Position numbers and translations under genes: made by a program
Notes under the pieces: model-generated
What the model was told of the DNA's origin: nothing
Seen by the model: the letters and a program-made list of their open reading frames with translations, nothing else
Database searches by the model: none
Assembly: GCF_002865645.1 (NCBI RefSeq)
Contig: NW_020194558.1
Coordinates: forward strand, 1,826,014 to 1,890,013
From: Hyaloscypha bicolor E
Taxonomy: Eukaryota > Ascomycota > Leotiomycetes > Helotiales > Hyaloscyphaceae
Direction: 5' to 3'
Length of the DNA: 64,000 nucleotides
Shown: one piece after another, positions 11,790 to 24,953 of the stretch
Layout of the letters: every line of letters begins with the position of its first letter
Numbering within the stretch: position 1 is the stretch's first letter

Positions 11790-14700
11790 ATGAGTTCTAA
11801 GCCCAAGTCCATTTTCACATCCCAGAAAGAGCTACGCCAATCATCTCTCAAGCGGAGCACTCCTCCGCACACCGAACACACCCAACCTCCCTACCTCACC
11901 AAGCCCATTGCACCTCCGTCTCCATGCCCACGAGACGGCAACATTCATAAGGGGACGGGCTTGGAGGCGAAATCAGAGGAGGAGGCGATAGTGACTGCAC
12001 ATCTCAGAAGAAAGGCTAATCCTGATACAATCGGTGGCAGAGGGGGAGACTCACTTTCCCGCACGTCGTTGGAAGTCACTGCAGAGAATATCTCAACCGA
12101 TGAAGCGCTACGAGGCCAATTACAAAGCACAAGAAACAGCTTTCGAAAGCCAGACCTACCCTCAAGTCAACTCGCAACGACGCATGCCTCGAAGCACCCA
12201 AGAGTTGTTGAGGATAAAGGGACAGAGCCGGCATCGAAAAGACGCCGTCCAAAACTGAGCCCGCAATATACACTCGACGCCGAGACTTTTCATAACATTT
12301 TCCCTAGTCAGAAGCTGACCTCCCCGCCTTCACCCTTATTCTTCTCTCACAGTCCGAGACAACGTCCAATTCTGCCGCCAACTTTCTCTTCCGAAGCTGC
12401 TGCAACAATGCTGAACAGGGCGCGAGATGAACCTGGAGGCGTTACGACTTTGAAGCTTGCGAGGGGCAGCATTAGCACGGCGTCTCCGCCACGTTCAACA
12501 AGTACACCTGGGAGTTGGACATCCATTGAAAGATATAGCATACCAAGAAGTCCGGATCCGAAGGCAAGGCCGTCGGCTGGGATGCAAATATTGGGTAGCG
12601 TTGGCATTATTGAACTCCTAGAACAGGATGAGCGGCCAACATTTATTATCGACGTAGCCAATCCTGCGAACTTCAGCCCTGGCCCTTTGCAGATTACTTT
12701 TGCGAATGCAGCACTCCGCGCCTATGAATCGATACTGGAGATGGTCACTGGGAAGGCTGATCTGGATAGTCCTGGCATTGCTGTTACGAATGACTTTCCA
12801 GAGTTCAAAGCATGGGCTCTAAGCTTTGTCAAGAATGGCAAGTCGTTGGATATTTGCCTACCATCATTTTCCTACAGAGGCGTTACCTGGTCCTGTTCGA
12901 CCGTGCGAAGAAGACTTCGCCTAATAAGTGCCAGCGGCACCAGCCTTCCTACAGTTGCATCAGGAAGCTCGAATGGAGCCTTGAGCGCCTCATCAAATTT
13001 TAGTGAGCGGACCCGAGGTCCTACCTTACAGACTCTGTTTCGTTCTCCTCTGGCGGAGCCATTCGAACCATCCGACTATTTTGGAGACGCTGTTCCTCCA
13101 CTGATATCTACAGCCGGCTCCTCCCCACTGCAGATTGTATCCAGCCCATTAGTTGAAGAGGATGAGGAGGGCAGTGCTCCGAAGCAAACAATGATAGCTG
13201 CTCAAAGCACGGTGTTAGCCACTGAGATGATGCAAACGAGATACCCGGAAAGCTCCTCCTTTGACTGGACACGACTTCCAATGTCGGCGGCTCTACCCAG
13301 GCATATTCAGTTTGCCAAAAATGTTGACTGGGCTGCTACGCCTCTTGGTCCTATGGAAAACTGGGGTTTTGATTTGAGAGCAATGTGCAATTTGATAATG
13401 GGAAGCCCTCATCCTGCCGCAATGCATTGGGGTGAAGAGTACACGTAAGTGGACTTCCAGAATCATGCCATGTTTCGTTTGTTTGACCTCGTGTATTGCC
13501 GACACAGCCCAACGAGGTGGACTTGTCTTCATCCCTAAGACGTAGTACAGGAGAACAAACTGACTTACCAAAGTGCCATTTACAATGAGAGCTATATTCT
13601 ATTGGCTGGACAGAAACATCCGCATTTAATGGTATTAAACCCTGATACGATATCGATCTTATATTCAGCTAATTCTCCATTTAGGGCCAAAGTTACAAAA
13701 CAGCGTGGCCTGAAATATGGCCTGAAATTGAAGGGGTCTTTTCAAGCGCCAGAGAGTCGGGCCAATCTACGATGAAAGATGACGACTGCTTGTTCCTGAG
13801 ACGGAACGGATTTTTGGAAGAGTCGTACTTCTCATGGTCGATAATCCCCCTTGTGGGCGACAATGGCTCAGTGTCAGGACTATACAATCCGGCATTTGAG
13901 AAAACTCGTCGCAAAATAGCCGAGCGAAGGATGCTCACTTTAAGAGAAGTTGGTGAGAAGACAGCCGCTGCTCGAGAAGTGAAGGGATTTTGGGGTCAAG
14001 TGATTAAGGGTTTGGAGTACAACGGTAAGATACTTCGGCGTCATCATATTAAGCTGGAAACTAACTTGAAGAAGAGTACGATGTGCCATTCGTCTTCCTT
14101 TATTCGGTGAGCGAAGAAACAGATAGCGATATGAGTTCGATGCACTCAGGGTCACTCTCCCAGGCCCCTCAATTAGTTCTCGAAGGCACTCTAGGAGTTC
14201 CGCAAGGTCATAAGGCGGCGGTCAGCCCTCTGGATCTGAAGACGAGCGATGAAGGGTTTGCGCCCTATCTGCGAGAGTCAATGAAGACTGATAAGCCTAT
14301 CCTCTTGACGACCGAAGACAACACCCTATCATCCGACTTAATAGAAGGCTTGGAATGGCGAGGCTGGGGCGACCCCTGCAGGTCCGCAGTAGTTTGCTCC
14401 ATTCATCCCACGACTGGCGACAATATTCTGGGCTTTCTGGTCATGGGGATCAACCCTCGGCGACCCTACGATGACGACTACAGTCTGTTCATACAGTTGC
14501 TAAGCCGACAGCTTGCTACTTCCATGGCATCTGTGGTTTTGTTTGAGGACGAAATCAGACGAGGGCAAAGAGCTGCCCGTCTCGCTGCTTTGGATCGTCA
14601 AGAGTTATCGAAACAACTTGACTTACGTACACAAGAAGCTGTAGAGAGTGAAACTAAGTTCACACGAATGGCCGAATTCGCCCCTGTCGGTATGTTCATT

Positions 14701-16901
14701 GCGGACTCCACGGGTAAAATAACTTATAGCAACGACACCTGGTGTAAGTCTCTCTCCGCAACTACTGCTGCATCGAGCATTTCACAATTGCAATGGGGCA
14801 ATGCTAAAGACTTGTAGGGGAGATTTCGAGACACCCAAGAACTGAAAATAGTGTACAAAGTTGGATGGACAGCATTAAAGATGAGGATAGAGAAAGCGTG
14901 AAAACCATTTGGAAGACTCTGGTCAATAAAAAGGCTGCTGTCACACACGAGTTCCGATTTAAAATGCCCTGGCAAGATCGTAACGGCAGTCAAGGCGACA
15001 CATGGGTTCTAATGAGCGCTTACCCTGAGAGAGATAGCGAAGGGCAACTGAAGAGTGTTTTCGGCAGTATCACCAACATTAGCCAACAGAAATGGGCCGA
15101 GGACTTCCAGAAACGTCGAATGGAGGGAGCAATCGAGCTGAAGCGACAACAGGAGAACTTCATTGACATGACTTCGTCAGTGTCCCCCAACTTTTTGTAT
15201 ACTTTCTGGTTGTCTAACTTTACTAGTCATGAAATGAGGAACCCACTCTCGGCAATATTGCAATGCAGTGATGAGATCACCAGCTCCCTCTCTGAGTTTC
15301 GTTCACTAGAGGAACAAGCCAAGTCCGGCCAGAGGCTGTCTGACATCCTGGAGGGCAGTATTGACGCCGCTCAGACGATTTCTCTCTGTGCTCAACATCA
15401 GGTACCCGTTAATTTTCACACTGTGAACTATTCTAATCGATTTCTGAAATAGAAACGCATCGTGGATGATATCCTCACATTGTCTAAGCTAGACTCGGCA
15501 CTTCTAATGGTTACCCCTGTTGCTGTGCAGCCGGTGAGTTAAACTAAAGCCAGAAAAAAAACACCCCATCGAGTGCCTGCTAACCAGCGAGAAGGTTGCT
15601 GTTGTCCAAAGAGCTCTTAAAATGTTCGAAGGCGAACTGGTTACTAATGACATTGCCATGGAATTTAGGATGAAAAAAACCTACCTCGATCTAAGCATAG
15701 ACTGGGTCAAGTTGGATCCTACGCGACTTCTTCAAGTCCTCATCAACTTGACGACAAACGCTATAAAGTTCACTCAAGGCCAAGACAAGCGCGCTATCCT
15801 TGTCAGTGTTGGTGCAAGTAAAGAGCGTCCTAGCGCCAATGACTCTGATGTGGCGTACTTTCCTAGTCGTTCTAAACGTAAGGACCTCTTTACCGAGGAT
15901 CCTGAATGGGGCGATGGCGAAGAGCTCTACCTGCATTTTGCGGTTCAGGATACTGGGCGGGGGTTGGATGAAAAGGAGAAGAGCCTCCTCTTCCAGAGAT
16001 TCAGCCAAGCCTCGCCTCGAACACATGTGCAATATGGAGGCTCAGGTCTTGGCCTTTTCATCTCTCGAGAGCTTACTGAGCTTCAAGGAGGGGAGATTGG
16101 CGTTTCGAGCGAACGTGGCGTTGGCAGTACATTCGCATTTTACGTGAAGGCAAGGAAGGTCGATGGTATTACTGCCGATACACCGATTGCGACGACTATC
16201 AACTCTTTGAGAAGAAATTCGTCGAACTCTGCTGTGACGTTGGAAAGTAGGAAGAACTCGTCTGGGAAACCGGTTATCCGTTCGAACACCACTGGTCATA
16301 AGAAGACCCCCATTGTTACCTCGGCCTCTTCACCATCTCCGCCACCAAGCTCCAAGCTCGATCACAGCAAGTTGAAGGTTTTGATAGTCGAGGACAACCT
16401 TGTCAACCAGCGAGTCTTGCAAAAGCAGCTGCGAAACCTGGGTTTCATGACTGAGCTTGCAAACCACGGCGGCGAGGCGCTAGACTTCTTGAAGACTTCC
16501 ACCTTTTGGTCAGGCCAGGAGAAAACTGGCGTCGAACTTGCAGTTATCCTGATGGATCTCGAGATGCCGGTCATGGATGGACTCACCTGCGCGCGAACAA
16601 TCAGAGACTTCGAAGCGGATGGTACAATAGTCAGGCATGTCCCAATTATTGCCGTCACTGCAAACGCAAGATTAGAGCAAATCGAGACTGCAATATCTGC
16701 TGGAATGGTAAGCCCTTCTGTTTAATTTCTCTATACCAATGCTGACAACCCCAGGATGACATCGTCTCAAAACCATTCCGCATGCCCGAATTAGTCCCCA
16801 AAATCGACGAACTCGTAACAAGAAGCAACTCAACAAAAGCTCCTACAACTAAAACGACAGATAAGACAGAGCCCCAGCTGGGCTCTTCAAACACATTATA
16901 G
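11790..16901 (+). CDS. Hybrid histidine kinase with PAS domains and receiver domain
   Basis: Sensor kinase of a fungal multistep phosphorelay: autophosphorylates on His, passes phosphate to its own receiver Asp, then to an HPt protein. Predicted exons: 11790-13444, 13574-13631, 13685-14024, 14072-14743, 14818-15175, 15227-15401, 15453-15533, 15592-16707, 16755-16901 (1533 aa, frame maintained). Order: disordered Ser/Pro-rich N-terminus; PAS-like region from ~272; a second PAS-like region from ~507 (FAKNVDWAATPLGP); GAF-like region ~690-830; PAS ~880-1010 (FAPVGMFIADSTGKI); HisKA with phospho-accepting His in MTSHEMRNPLSAI (~1029); HATPase with N box NLTTNAIKF (~1165), DTGRGLD and GGSGLGLF; receiver with Asp in ILMDLEMPVMDG (~1432) and Lys in SKPF. 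No transmembrane segment seen, so probably cytosolic. The intron before exon 4 could end at 14071 or 14074. The fungal HK group was not assigned. Confidence 0.93.
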
Positions 16902-18737
16902 TCCGATGATGAATCAATGAATTAGTTATACTACATTTGCATTTTCGGGTTTAGTTTGGGTGCATATATAGAAATGTGGCGTTGGACACAAGACACAGGA
17001 GAGGCAGACGGCGTTAGGTTAACGGAAGGGCTGTTATGCCTTGGCTTTTTGCTGCATTTACGAAACACATCAAATTAAGACGTAAGTTTAGGATATACCA
17101 CTGATGCATCCATATTAGGCGCACAGAATCTAGCCAGTTGGGTAGAGCGAGTGCCAGCCATTATTAATATGTATGTATTAAACCATTACCCAGTCACTGC
17201 ACTGCCGAACATCACTCATGGTGTTGATCTGACAGACCATTGCTTTTCATTGGACTGAAGATCCTACATGACGAGATCAACACAGCGCACAAATAGCAGC
17301 ACATCTTCTACTTGGGACAGAAGAGAGTGTAGGTCCTTCGAGCTGAGGGCATCGCTTGTGATGCATTCCAATTTTTTTTTGCAGAGGTGGGTTGAATTGA
17401 AGAACTTCCCCAGTCATCTCGGCCCCTCTCGAGTCACTCGAAATGAATGTTCAGGTCTCAGTGTACCTAAATCTCTGATACATTGATTGCGACATGCAGC
17501 CAATCATCCAAGTAGAGATGAGAGTAAATCTCTTTCCATCTTGGTTTCAGATGGAACTTGATATACTGTACGGCAGTCGTCTCTTTAAATATTAGAATGA
17601 TTTTAGGATATTGGACGAATGTATCAAAATTCTTGATCTCAACATTCGCCTTAAGGTGAGATCCTCTTTAAGCACATTAGTCCCTACAATCCACAAGTAT
17701 AAAGACTTGGGATTTTTGAGCTTCCGCAGTCTCGTCTTGCACCAAGGATGAGATATTGTAGCTTGAAACTCACGCAACCCACATCCCTCCTCCGAAGGTC
17801 TTTATATATTGTTTCATAAACTACCACAAAAAATGCTTCGGTTTCAATCCGTGCCTTGGATGATCAATACTTGAGGGACTTGGAGCATGAATCTTTGTGG
17901 CTTGGAAGTGAGACTCGGATCCTGCAGATTAAGACATCATCTCGCAGCGATTCGACAAAAATACCGCCCCCGAGATTCCACATATCTCGTCTCTATTTAT
18001 GCAGTCAGCGCCGGGAACCAGTTCGAACAACCGAAGCTGACACTTTCCAAAACCCTTATCACTAATCGACGTAGCACGAGAACATACGACTCTCGGCATT
18101 TGATAGGGCGTCCTCGGCCATGGATTTCCATAGAACCGGGAGCGATCGTATCGCCATCGTTGGCGCCATTGGAAAGGAGGCACCCCGGATCTGGAAACGG
18201 GCAATATCAAAAACGTGACTTTGCCCCGACATTAACGACGTAAGAAGTTGGAGCAGGCGCTGAGTGAGATGGTGATACGACGGCCGGTACATTTCTGATG
18301 CAGCAAAATGTGATGGCCAGTGAGGGGTGGAGAGGGGGAGGCCAAAATTCTCGGTTAGGGAGCCCCTTTCGGCCCTAGGCTGAAGATGCCCAATCTTCCG
18401 GAGGCTACGGACCGCTGTGATTGGCCGGGCAGGGGCAAATCAACCTGCACATAAGCGCTGCATGTGTGCTCACTCCCACCACGGCGCTGCCATTGGCGGT
18501 TTGCGGGCTGCCCGCACTGCGCTGGCCTGTCGAGATGCGGCCCTCCATAATACCAGGCGGCGGCCCTCAACGAAGCCTCTTCCGACCTCTTCAATGTGAA
18601 GCTTCAACGACCAGCTCGACGTCGACTTCGACGACAGCAGCAGCAGAGCGAGCGACATTCGACCTCTCTTCCCTTCGCAAGCCTTCTCGTCCGTCCCGTC
18701 ACGTCCCCTCGGTTGACCGAGGACCTCGACAGACACG
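16902..18737. other. Intergenic region, no gene seen
   Basis: 1.8 kb between two + strand genes. It holds the kinase 3' end and the promoter of the next gene, with a GC-rich part from about 18400 to 18730. Small frames (17268-17486, 17887-18243, 18421-18913 on both strands) overlap each other and show no family resemblance. Confidence 0.5.
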
Positions 18738-19680
18738 ATGGCCAGGCTCGGATTACCCCATTTGCAGCGGAGATGGAAGTGGCCAAAGGTGCTCATCGCC
18801 TTGATGGTGATTGAGCTCGCAGGAACGGTGCCGGCATTGGCTCTCTTCGGCATAGCATCTCCTAATCTATACCGCACGAAGCTGTGGGGGATAGGGAGCG
18901 ACAACGGCTTCAATTCGAGTCCTTTACAAGTCCTATACGCCTACGCAAACTACCGTCCTATACCGAAGATCCCCTTCGTATGGTCACAATCGTATGACCC
19001 TCCGTCTTCTCAATCAGCTCAAGAAACTCACACTAACACTCAAACCAGATTAACAGACTTCAACGTCGCGGTCTCCGTGCTCTCCATGTTCGTACTGCTC
19101 GTAAAATCCGCGATGTTCATCCTCCACATCTGGTATCCAATCCTCAGCACGCTCGCCAACCTGCCAATCGTCGTCTTGTGGGCAGTCTCCGTGTACGGCC
19201 AAATGGGACCCGATCACTCTGATCCAAAGCATCCCTCGAACATAGCATGGTATCTCACGAAGAGCTGTTCGTATGCAAGGCCGTCTGGGAATTATGGGTA
19301 TTGCCTGCAAGCAAAGGGATCATTCGCCGTGGCTGTGGTTATGTTGTACGTTTTCCCCCCTTACCCCGGTTCCCCCCTCCCAAAATGCAAATCTAACACT
19401 CCACAGAACAATATTCTTCTTCAACCTCCTCCTCGGAATCTGGTCTCTAATCCCCACCGCCTCCCAGCGCGCAGCGTCAAAAATCGGAATCGATGACATG
19501 CAAACCAAGCACTCCCCGCTCTCCGACAACTCAGACCGTGAATGGGAGATGAAGCGTGTTCTGCCAACAACAAACGCCACTCCTGCACAACCGTATACCC
19601 CAAGGACGTTAGCGTTCAATACGCTGGATAGGCAGTTACCGTTGAGGGCTGGGGAGGAGGGAAAGAGCCGATGGCGCTGA
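18738..19680 (+). CDS. Four-transmembrane protein, MARVEL-like topology, function unknown
   Basis: Three predicted exons: 18738-18991, 19049-19345, 19407-19680 (274 aa, frame maintained). The first intron is placed at donor gtatga after acaatc because only that 57-nt choice restores the downstream frame. Four hydrophobic segments are visible: around VIELAGTVPALALFGIA near the N-terminus, VLSMFVLLVKSAMFILHI, LANLPIVVLWAVSVYG, and FAVAVVMLTIFFFNLLLGIW. A hydrophilic tail of about 80 residues follows with several basic and Ser/Thr sites. Two Cys lie in the loop before the last segment (SCSYA, YGYCL). The topology resembles fungal MARVEL-type proteins, but no signature was confirmed. It probably sits in the plasma membrane or an endomembrane. 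Confidence 0.8.
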
Positions 19681-20604
19681 GTGATACGAACAAGGATTGA
19701 AGATGAGGGTGGATTGTTGACATAGATATTTGAGGGGAGGTGGAAGAAGAGGAGTCCACGGTTTTGGGAGGAGTGAAATGGAATGTATGATGGATGCTTT
19801 GATGATAAATACCGTGTCTTAATTTCCTATCCTAGCTAGTCTTGGGTTTGGGTCTCTTCTCTTTTTTGTGTATAAGAAGGGGTTAGTGATCTCCTTCATA
19901 TGAAAACATCCTGGTGCATCAGTTGATGAGATTTCAAGCTGTGAGGTGTGTTTCCATTCTTTTTGTGAATTTGCGAAGTCTGAGAGGTACTTGGCGGAGT
20001 TTGAAGCCACGAGTGTGTCACAGAAAGGTGCCTTGGAAATTCTTGGGAGAGTCAACGCGAGTTTATTTGTCTATTCTGCGTGATGACCAAGAGCCATCTG
20101 TGAAAGCCATCGCAATGATATTTGGGGAAATTATTCATTAAGTGCTGGTATGTGCTGGTATGTGCTGGTATGTGCTGGTATGTGCTGGTATGTGCTGGTA
20201 TGTGCTGGTATGTGCTGAGATGTGCCATGTAAAATAAGGGATCTTCATCAGGAACTCTAGGCTATGTTTGTGACGTAATGAGGTGGCACACAGGGAATTG
20301 GAAAGAATCAAAGTATTCATGAGATAGTCGAGATGTTGACATGTGCGCCATGGTGTTGAGGTGTGGTGTGTGTGAAGAGTCTTTGCAAAAAGCATAAAGA
20401 AATCAACGCAATATGGGGATATTATGAGGAATGGCAGTGTCGGAGATCGAGAGAAGTTGATATGTGTATCAAGCAGGAGTGGAAGAAGTGGGGCTGTAGC
20501 GGGAGATCTGGATGTTGTAGAGGAGGTAAGGATTGAGGTTTAGGAATTGAGAGCTTAGAAGGCAGTTTCATAAAGCAAACTCAACCCGGTCCTTCTTCAC
20601 CAGC
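19681..20604. other. Convergent intergenic region with minisatellite
   Basis: Lies between two convergent genes. Apart from the 10-bp tandem repeat annotated separately, only 3' untranslated sequence and short chance frames are seen. The rest is GT-rich on the + strand, for example around 20340-20375. Confidence 0.5.
20142..20221. repeat. 10-bp minisatellite, unit tgtgctggta, about 8 copies
   Basis: Tandem tgtgctggta units run perfectly from 20151 to 20210, with a partial copy before and a variant copy (tgtgctgaga) after. On the - strand the array reads as repeated HTSTYQ-like codons within a short open frame, which is a by-product of the repeat rather than evidence of a gene. Confidence 0.9.
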
Positions 20605-22788
20605 TCAGTGGCCAAGGCCATGCCCATCGTATCTTTCAACTCTGATGTAATCATAGCCTGTACCGGGTGCCTGATTATAAATTTCTGGAGACCTTTGAAG
20701 TGCGGTTGTCCTTCCACTTCGCTCCTTCATAGTGATAGGCTTTTGCCGCTCATTGAATTCTTTGTCATATGGGTCAGAGCCAGTTGTCGAATCCGTCATG
20801 TGCTGATCAGCAAGCTGCTTGGCTTGAAGTACGATTTGTCGATTGTGGTAGTCTGCAAGCGCCTTGCCAAGATCATCTTTGTTCAACCCATCAGGACCGA
20901 CAAGCCAAGACCGCATGATATCTCTCTTTTCTTGCTTGTAGTGGTCGGCTTCCATGCGAAGGACACCATTGAGTAGACAGCCGGCGCAGGAAATGTGTGG
21001 GCTCAGACCTGTCTGGCGTTCCATGATGTGAGTGTATGAGAAGAAGATTCCCATAAGACTCTCTTTACAGGTGGTACACTTATGAGATGTGATAGCCCTG
21101 AAAGAACATCAGCAATGTTAATAGAATAGCTGAAAGACCCCGACACTTACCAGAGAGCTGGATCTATCTCGGCCTCTCCTGGTTTATCCAGCTTTTGCTT
21201 GACCTTTCCCAAGGAACCTCCTCCTAGTCGATTGACTTGCTTCAGCTTTTCAATTTTCCCACCTGTTCGGTGGTAGTTGACCATAGCAGCAACCTTCTTG
21301 AGCGTCTCAATATTCATGGCCTTCTCGTTTGATTTATCTTTGTCGTGTGCTAGGGGAGTCATGAATGCAGCGATTGTCTCTTCAATTTCGTGGCAAGGGC
21401 CATGCTCCATCCATTGCCGAAACATGCTGTGCTTGCTTTCGAAATCAATGCCTTGGCTTCGGGCCTTGGGAATAATCTGAATTATTAGGCACCAGACGGC
21501 CCGAGTCGTGTCAAAGTTCCAATTGTCCCAGGTCACACCATAAGCTCCAACGGAGTATGGGTTGCCCGGTTCCTCGACTGGACCTAGGTGGAAGTTGGGG
21601 TAAAAGTCCAACGATACTTGGTTCTCCCGCTCTAGGGGTCTATCGGTCTTGATAATATCGAGAAGCTTCATAGTCTCCCCAACATGGACCAACTGGCATT
21701 TGTAGATCCCCAGGATCTTCAAATTCCTCATCTTAGGAATCAGGAGACTGAGAAGGTCTGTGGTTAGGAAAGGGACTCGATGGAGTTGGAGATTCTGGAA
21801 GTAATCGGCAAAATTGTTGATGGATACACCTGTTGACCAATCAGCGTGCCTCATAAATCTCAAGACTTGGGGCACTTACACAACTTATGAAGATTTTGCA
21901 TTTGCACAACATATGTTGCCGGGCCGGTCTCGCGTCTGACTGGAGTAACCATAACAATTGGGGCGACCGATCCTTGGTCGAATGGATCTTTGGGTGCGGC
22001 CTCACCAGTTCTCGGCCTTTCACAATTATGAAAGTAACCTTCAGTCATGTCCCACGTATCCTACGCAGTCAGCGGAGTGGTTATGAAAGTCCCGAAAGAC
22101 AACTTACTATATTCCATCTCATGATTCTCCATGCTTCCTTGCAGGTCGCAGAGAACTTCCAGGCAGCGTCATGATGTTGGAAAAGCAGATGGCAAACCTT
22201 CTCCAAAACAACATCGTTACTGAATAGCTTGACAAACAAAAAGGAGCTTTGAGTTGCTTTTGGCAGTGTGAACTGGACATTTTCGTTGAATGTGTAAGGT
22301 GCCTAGGAAATGTTAGTCTCAGGCTGAGAACAAGAACTACTGGTTCTTACCGTGGAGGCCAACTTTGATGGAGTGCCTTTCCATGGCCAGCCAACCAAAG
22401 CCTTGTCGACTCTCTCCTTGAGCAGTTCTGCCTCAGTCTTAGGCGGGGTAGTGTCAATCCACTCTGGAATTTTCCCCTCCTCGTATTTTGTGCTGATACC
22501 GTCCGGCCATCCAGTTGGCTCGGTCTTGGAAATTACCACTCCACCTATTCCCCAACCTCCCTCCAAGACCGCTGGATTAGCTTGGGAATCTGGAGCATGC
22601 GCAACTCTGATGGCCCCATTTTCGTTGCCCCAGGCCAATCCCCGATCAATTGCAGCTTGCTTTTCTTCTTCGGTGACAGCCCAAGTCTTCCCACACAACG
22701 GGTCATGGTTTTTGAAAACTTTTGCTGCCGCAGCTGCGTGTTCTCTTGCACGCTTCTTAGCTTTCTTTGTTGTCGGATCGCAAGCCAT
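20605..22788 (-). CDS. Hypothetical protein with a Lys/Arg-rich N-terminus and CxxC pairs
   Basis: Not recognised. Five exons join with intact frame: 22788-22351, 22302-22108, 22060-21880, 21829-21151, 21097-20605 (661 aa). All four introns are 47-53 nt with GTAAG donors. The start MACDPTTKKAKK is preferred because it begins at an ATG followed by a basic, NLS-like stretch. The middle (~100-210) has FHNC and repeated hydrophobic segments reminiscent of F-box/LRR-like fungal proteins, for example LLSLLIPKMRNLKILGIYKC. The last exon carries KCTTC and SCAGC, a possible zinc-binding pair of CxxC motifs. No catalytic motif was seen. Composition and clean splicing argue for a real gene, likely a lineage-expanded fungal family; function cannot be inferred. 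Confidence 0.8.
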
Positions 22789-24029
22789 TGTGCAAATGAT
22801 CTGAATATAAGTCAATTTACGTTGGCCGGAACAAAACGTAGATAGGTTATGGAGTTCAGGTTGCGGAGAAATACTGAAGGAGGTGCGCTGATGGAAATTA
22901 AATAATGTTATTGAGGGTATTGATAAACAACAGAGAAGGTAATGTAAAGAAAAATATTATGCAAGTGGGTAGATGTTTGAGAATAGCAGGAAAGGTGAGC
23001 GATGCAAGGGTTGTGGCAAATTTATGAGGAGTCTTGTTTGAAAAATGCTTAATGATGTGAAGGGGGGGTCAAAGGTCTGATTATGAGACTTAAACATACC
23101 TTGTTTGATGTGGAAGTGACGAAGAGTTGATTGATAAAGAGATTGTTGACGAGGAGATAGATGATTAGGAGAGGTGCTTTTATTAAAGAAGGAACAGCTT
23201 GTAGACGAAGCCGTTCCTATTGTAATGCCAATGGTGGCCAGGATGAATTGTTGGATTAGGACTTTGAAAAAGTTAGTATCCTGCTATGTGACCTGAAAAT
23301 ATCAGAGCAGTGAACGATTGAGATATCTTGAAAGGGGAAGGGGAAGGAAGAGGGTTCTGAAATTATCAAAGTCGTAAACGGCTAAGCTATCTTGAAAATA
23401 GAAGTAAAAGGAAGAGGCTAATAGGTAGCGCGAGGTAAAATAAGGATAAATGCTATATTGTATTGCTAGAAGAAGCATCTGAGACGGAAGGTTATGGAGA
23501 GCTAGTGCCTGTCTTCTGTAACCAGGTTCTGGCAGTGCAACCCAGCAATTTAATACAATCCGAAGAATCCACATGAACGATGTGGGCGGACTAACGGTTA
23601 CAGCAACGAATAACTAAGCCAAGTAAGGAACTGGACAAAATAATCGGCATGTGCTCACATAAGCCATTAACCTAACGGATCCTGAGTTCCAAAGAGGCAT
23701 ATGCTACTAGAAGCAAGGGGACAAACCCCTTTAATAGGGACAGATATATGTAATGAATGTTTGAGATCCACAAGAAGATTTTTCTATGGGCAGTTGATAG
23801 CAAGATATCATTACTTGAGTTGACTTTGTCAAGGCTCGGATGCAATCCCAATGCCTTTGATTCTTATGCAAGCACTAGAAATGCATGCGAAATGAAAGAG
23901 TTGGAAGCGGACAGCCGTGTCACTCATAATTGTGAGAATCTCCAATAGTAAAGAGCGAGTGGGCGGTTCTGAAATACAAGCCGATGCCATTAGAATAAAA
24001 GAGAAATAACCAAAGTCTTCTGCTAAGCA

Positions 24030-24400
24030 CGAATAATGTTTGAAGGAAAAAATAAGAGGAAGCGAGAATAACCACAGGTTGAGACATTGAAGCAGGTGCA
24101 AAGGAAAAATTAAAGGGGAAGCGAGAACTCTTACTAATTAAGGAGTCAAGGCGGTGCGAGAGAAAGTTGAGGGGGAAGCGAGCACAACCGCAGATTAGGA
24201 CTTTGAGGCGGGTGTGAAGGAAAATAATAAGGGGAAAGCGAGCATAACCTAGATATAAGCATTGAGGCGAGTATGAAAGAGAAAGATAAGGGGAGGCGAG
24301 CACTACTCCAGATTAAGGCATTGGGCTGGTACAAGAGGAAAAGATAGGAAGCGAGCACTCCTCTAAACTGAGGCGGCTGCAAACGTAAAGGATAAGGGGC
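24030..24400. repeat. Diverged ~60-bp tandem repeat, about six copies
   Basis: Successive copies share the core aagcgagcac, then a variable stretch, then agattaaggcattgaggc, then g-rich aaggaaaa-aataagggg. Copies start near 24050, 24115, 24175, 24235, 24295 and 24350. Copies differ by substitutions and small indels, so this is an old minisatellite. Open frames on the - strand here are translations of the repeat. Confidence 0.7.
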
Positions 24401-24432
24401 AAACGAATGGTATCCCAAATTGAGCAGAAAGC

Positions 24433-24520
24433 GAAAGTGAACGATGTCCAATTGAGAAAGTGAACGATGCCCGAATACGAGAGTGAACGATGTCCGACTA
24501 CGAAAGTGAACAATGTTCGA
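24433..24520. repeat. ~23-bp tandem repeat, four copies
   Basis: Four imperfect copies of gaaagtgaacgatgtccgaat type units, beginning near 24433, 24456, 24479 and 24502, directly after the 60-bp array. Confidence 0.75.
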
Positions 24521-24896
24521 ACACAGTGAACCTTGCGGTTGGCTGATTTAGGAAGCCCATTTTGCAAGTACACTAACAATTCTTTGTGAAATGCACAACA
24601 CTGGCTGGCGTTCTTTCTGCAGCTGCAAATTACGACCTGAGAAGAGCAGATCTAGGATCTAGAATCGCTAATGCAGAGGAAATGGGGAGTAAAGAAATTG
24701 CATACACGTACCCAAGGTGAGTGAAAGAATATCACTGAGAATTCCAACGGACTTGATAGGTTTGGGAGATATTGAATGTTAGTTCAACTTGAGTGCGCTG
24801 AGTATTCGGTGGAGGTGGCACGGATGCGAGACGGCAGGGCTTGGATAGGGTTGAGTTGTATGAGCGATTACTTTGTGAAGAAAAGGGTTTGTTGAA

Positions 24897-24953
24897 GAAG
24901 TAGATGTCGAGGTAAGAAGTAGATGTCGAGGTAAGAAGTAGATGTCGAGGTAA
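24897..24953. repeat. 19-bp perfect tandem triplication
   Basis: Three identical adjacent copies of gaagtagatgtcgaggtaa at 24897-24915, 24916-24934 and 24935-24953. Confidence 0.95.

Noticed and set aside
20142..20221. Possible CRISPR-like repeat array
   Set aside because: Units are 10 bp, directly adjacent with no spacers, and the genome is eukaryotic; it is a minisatellite.
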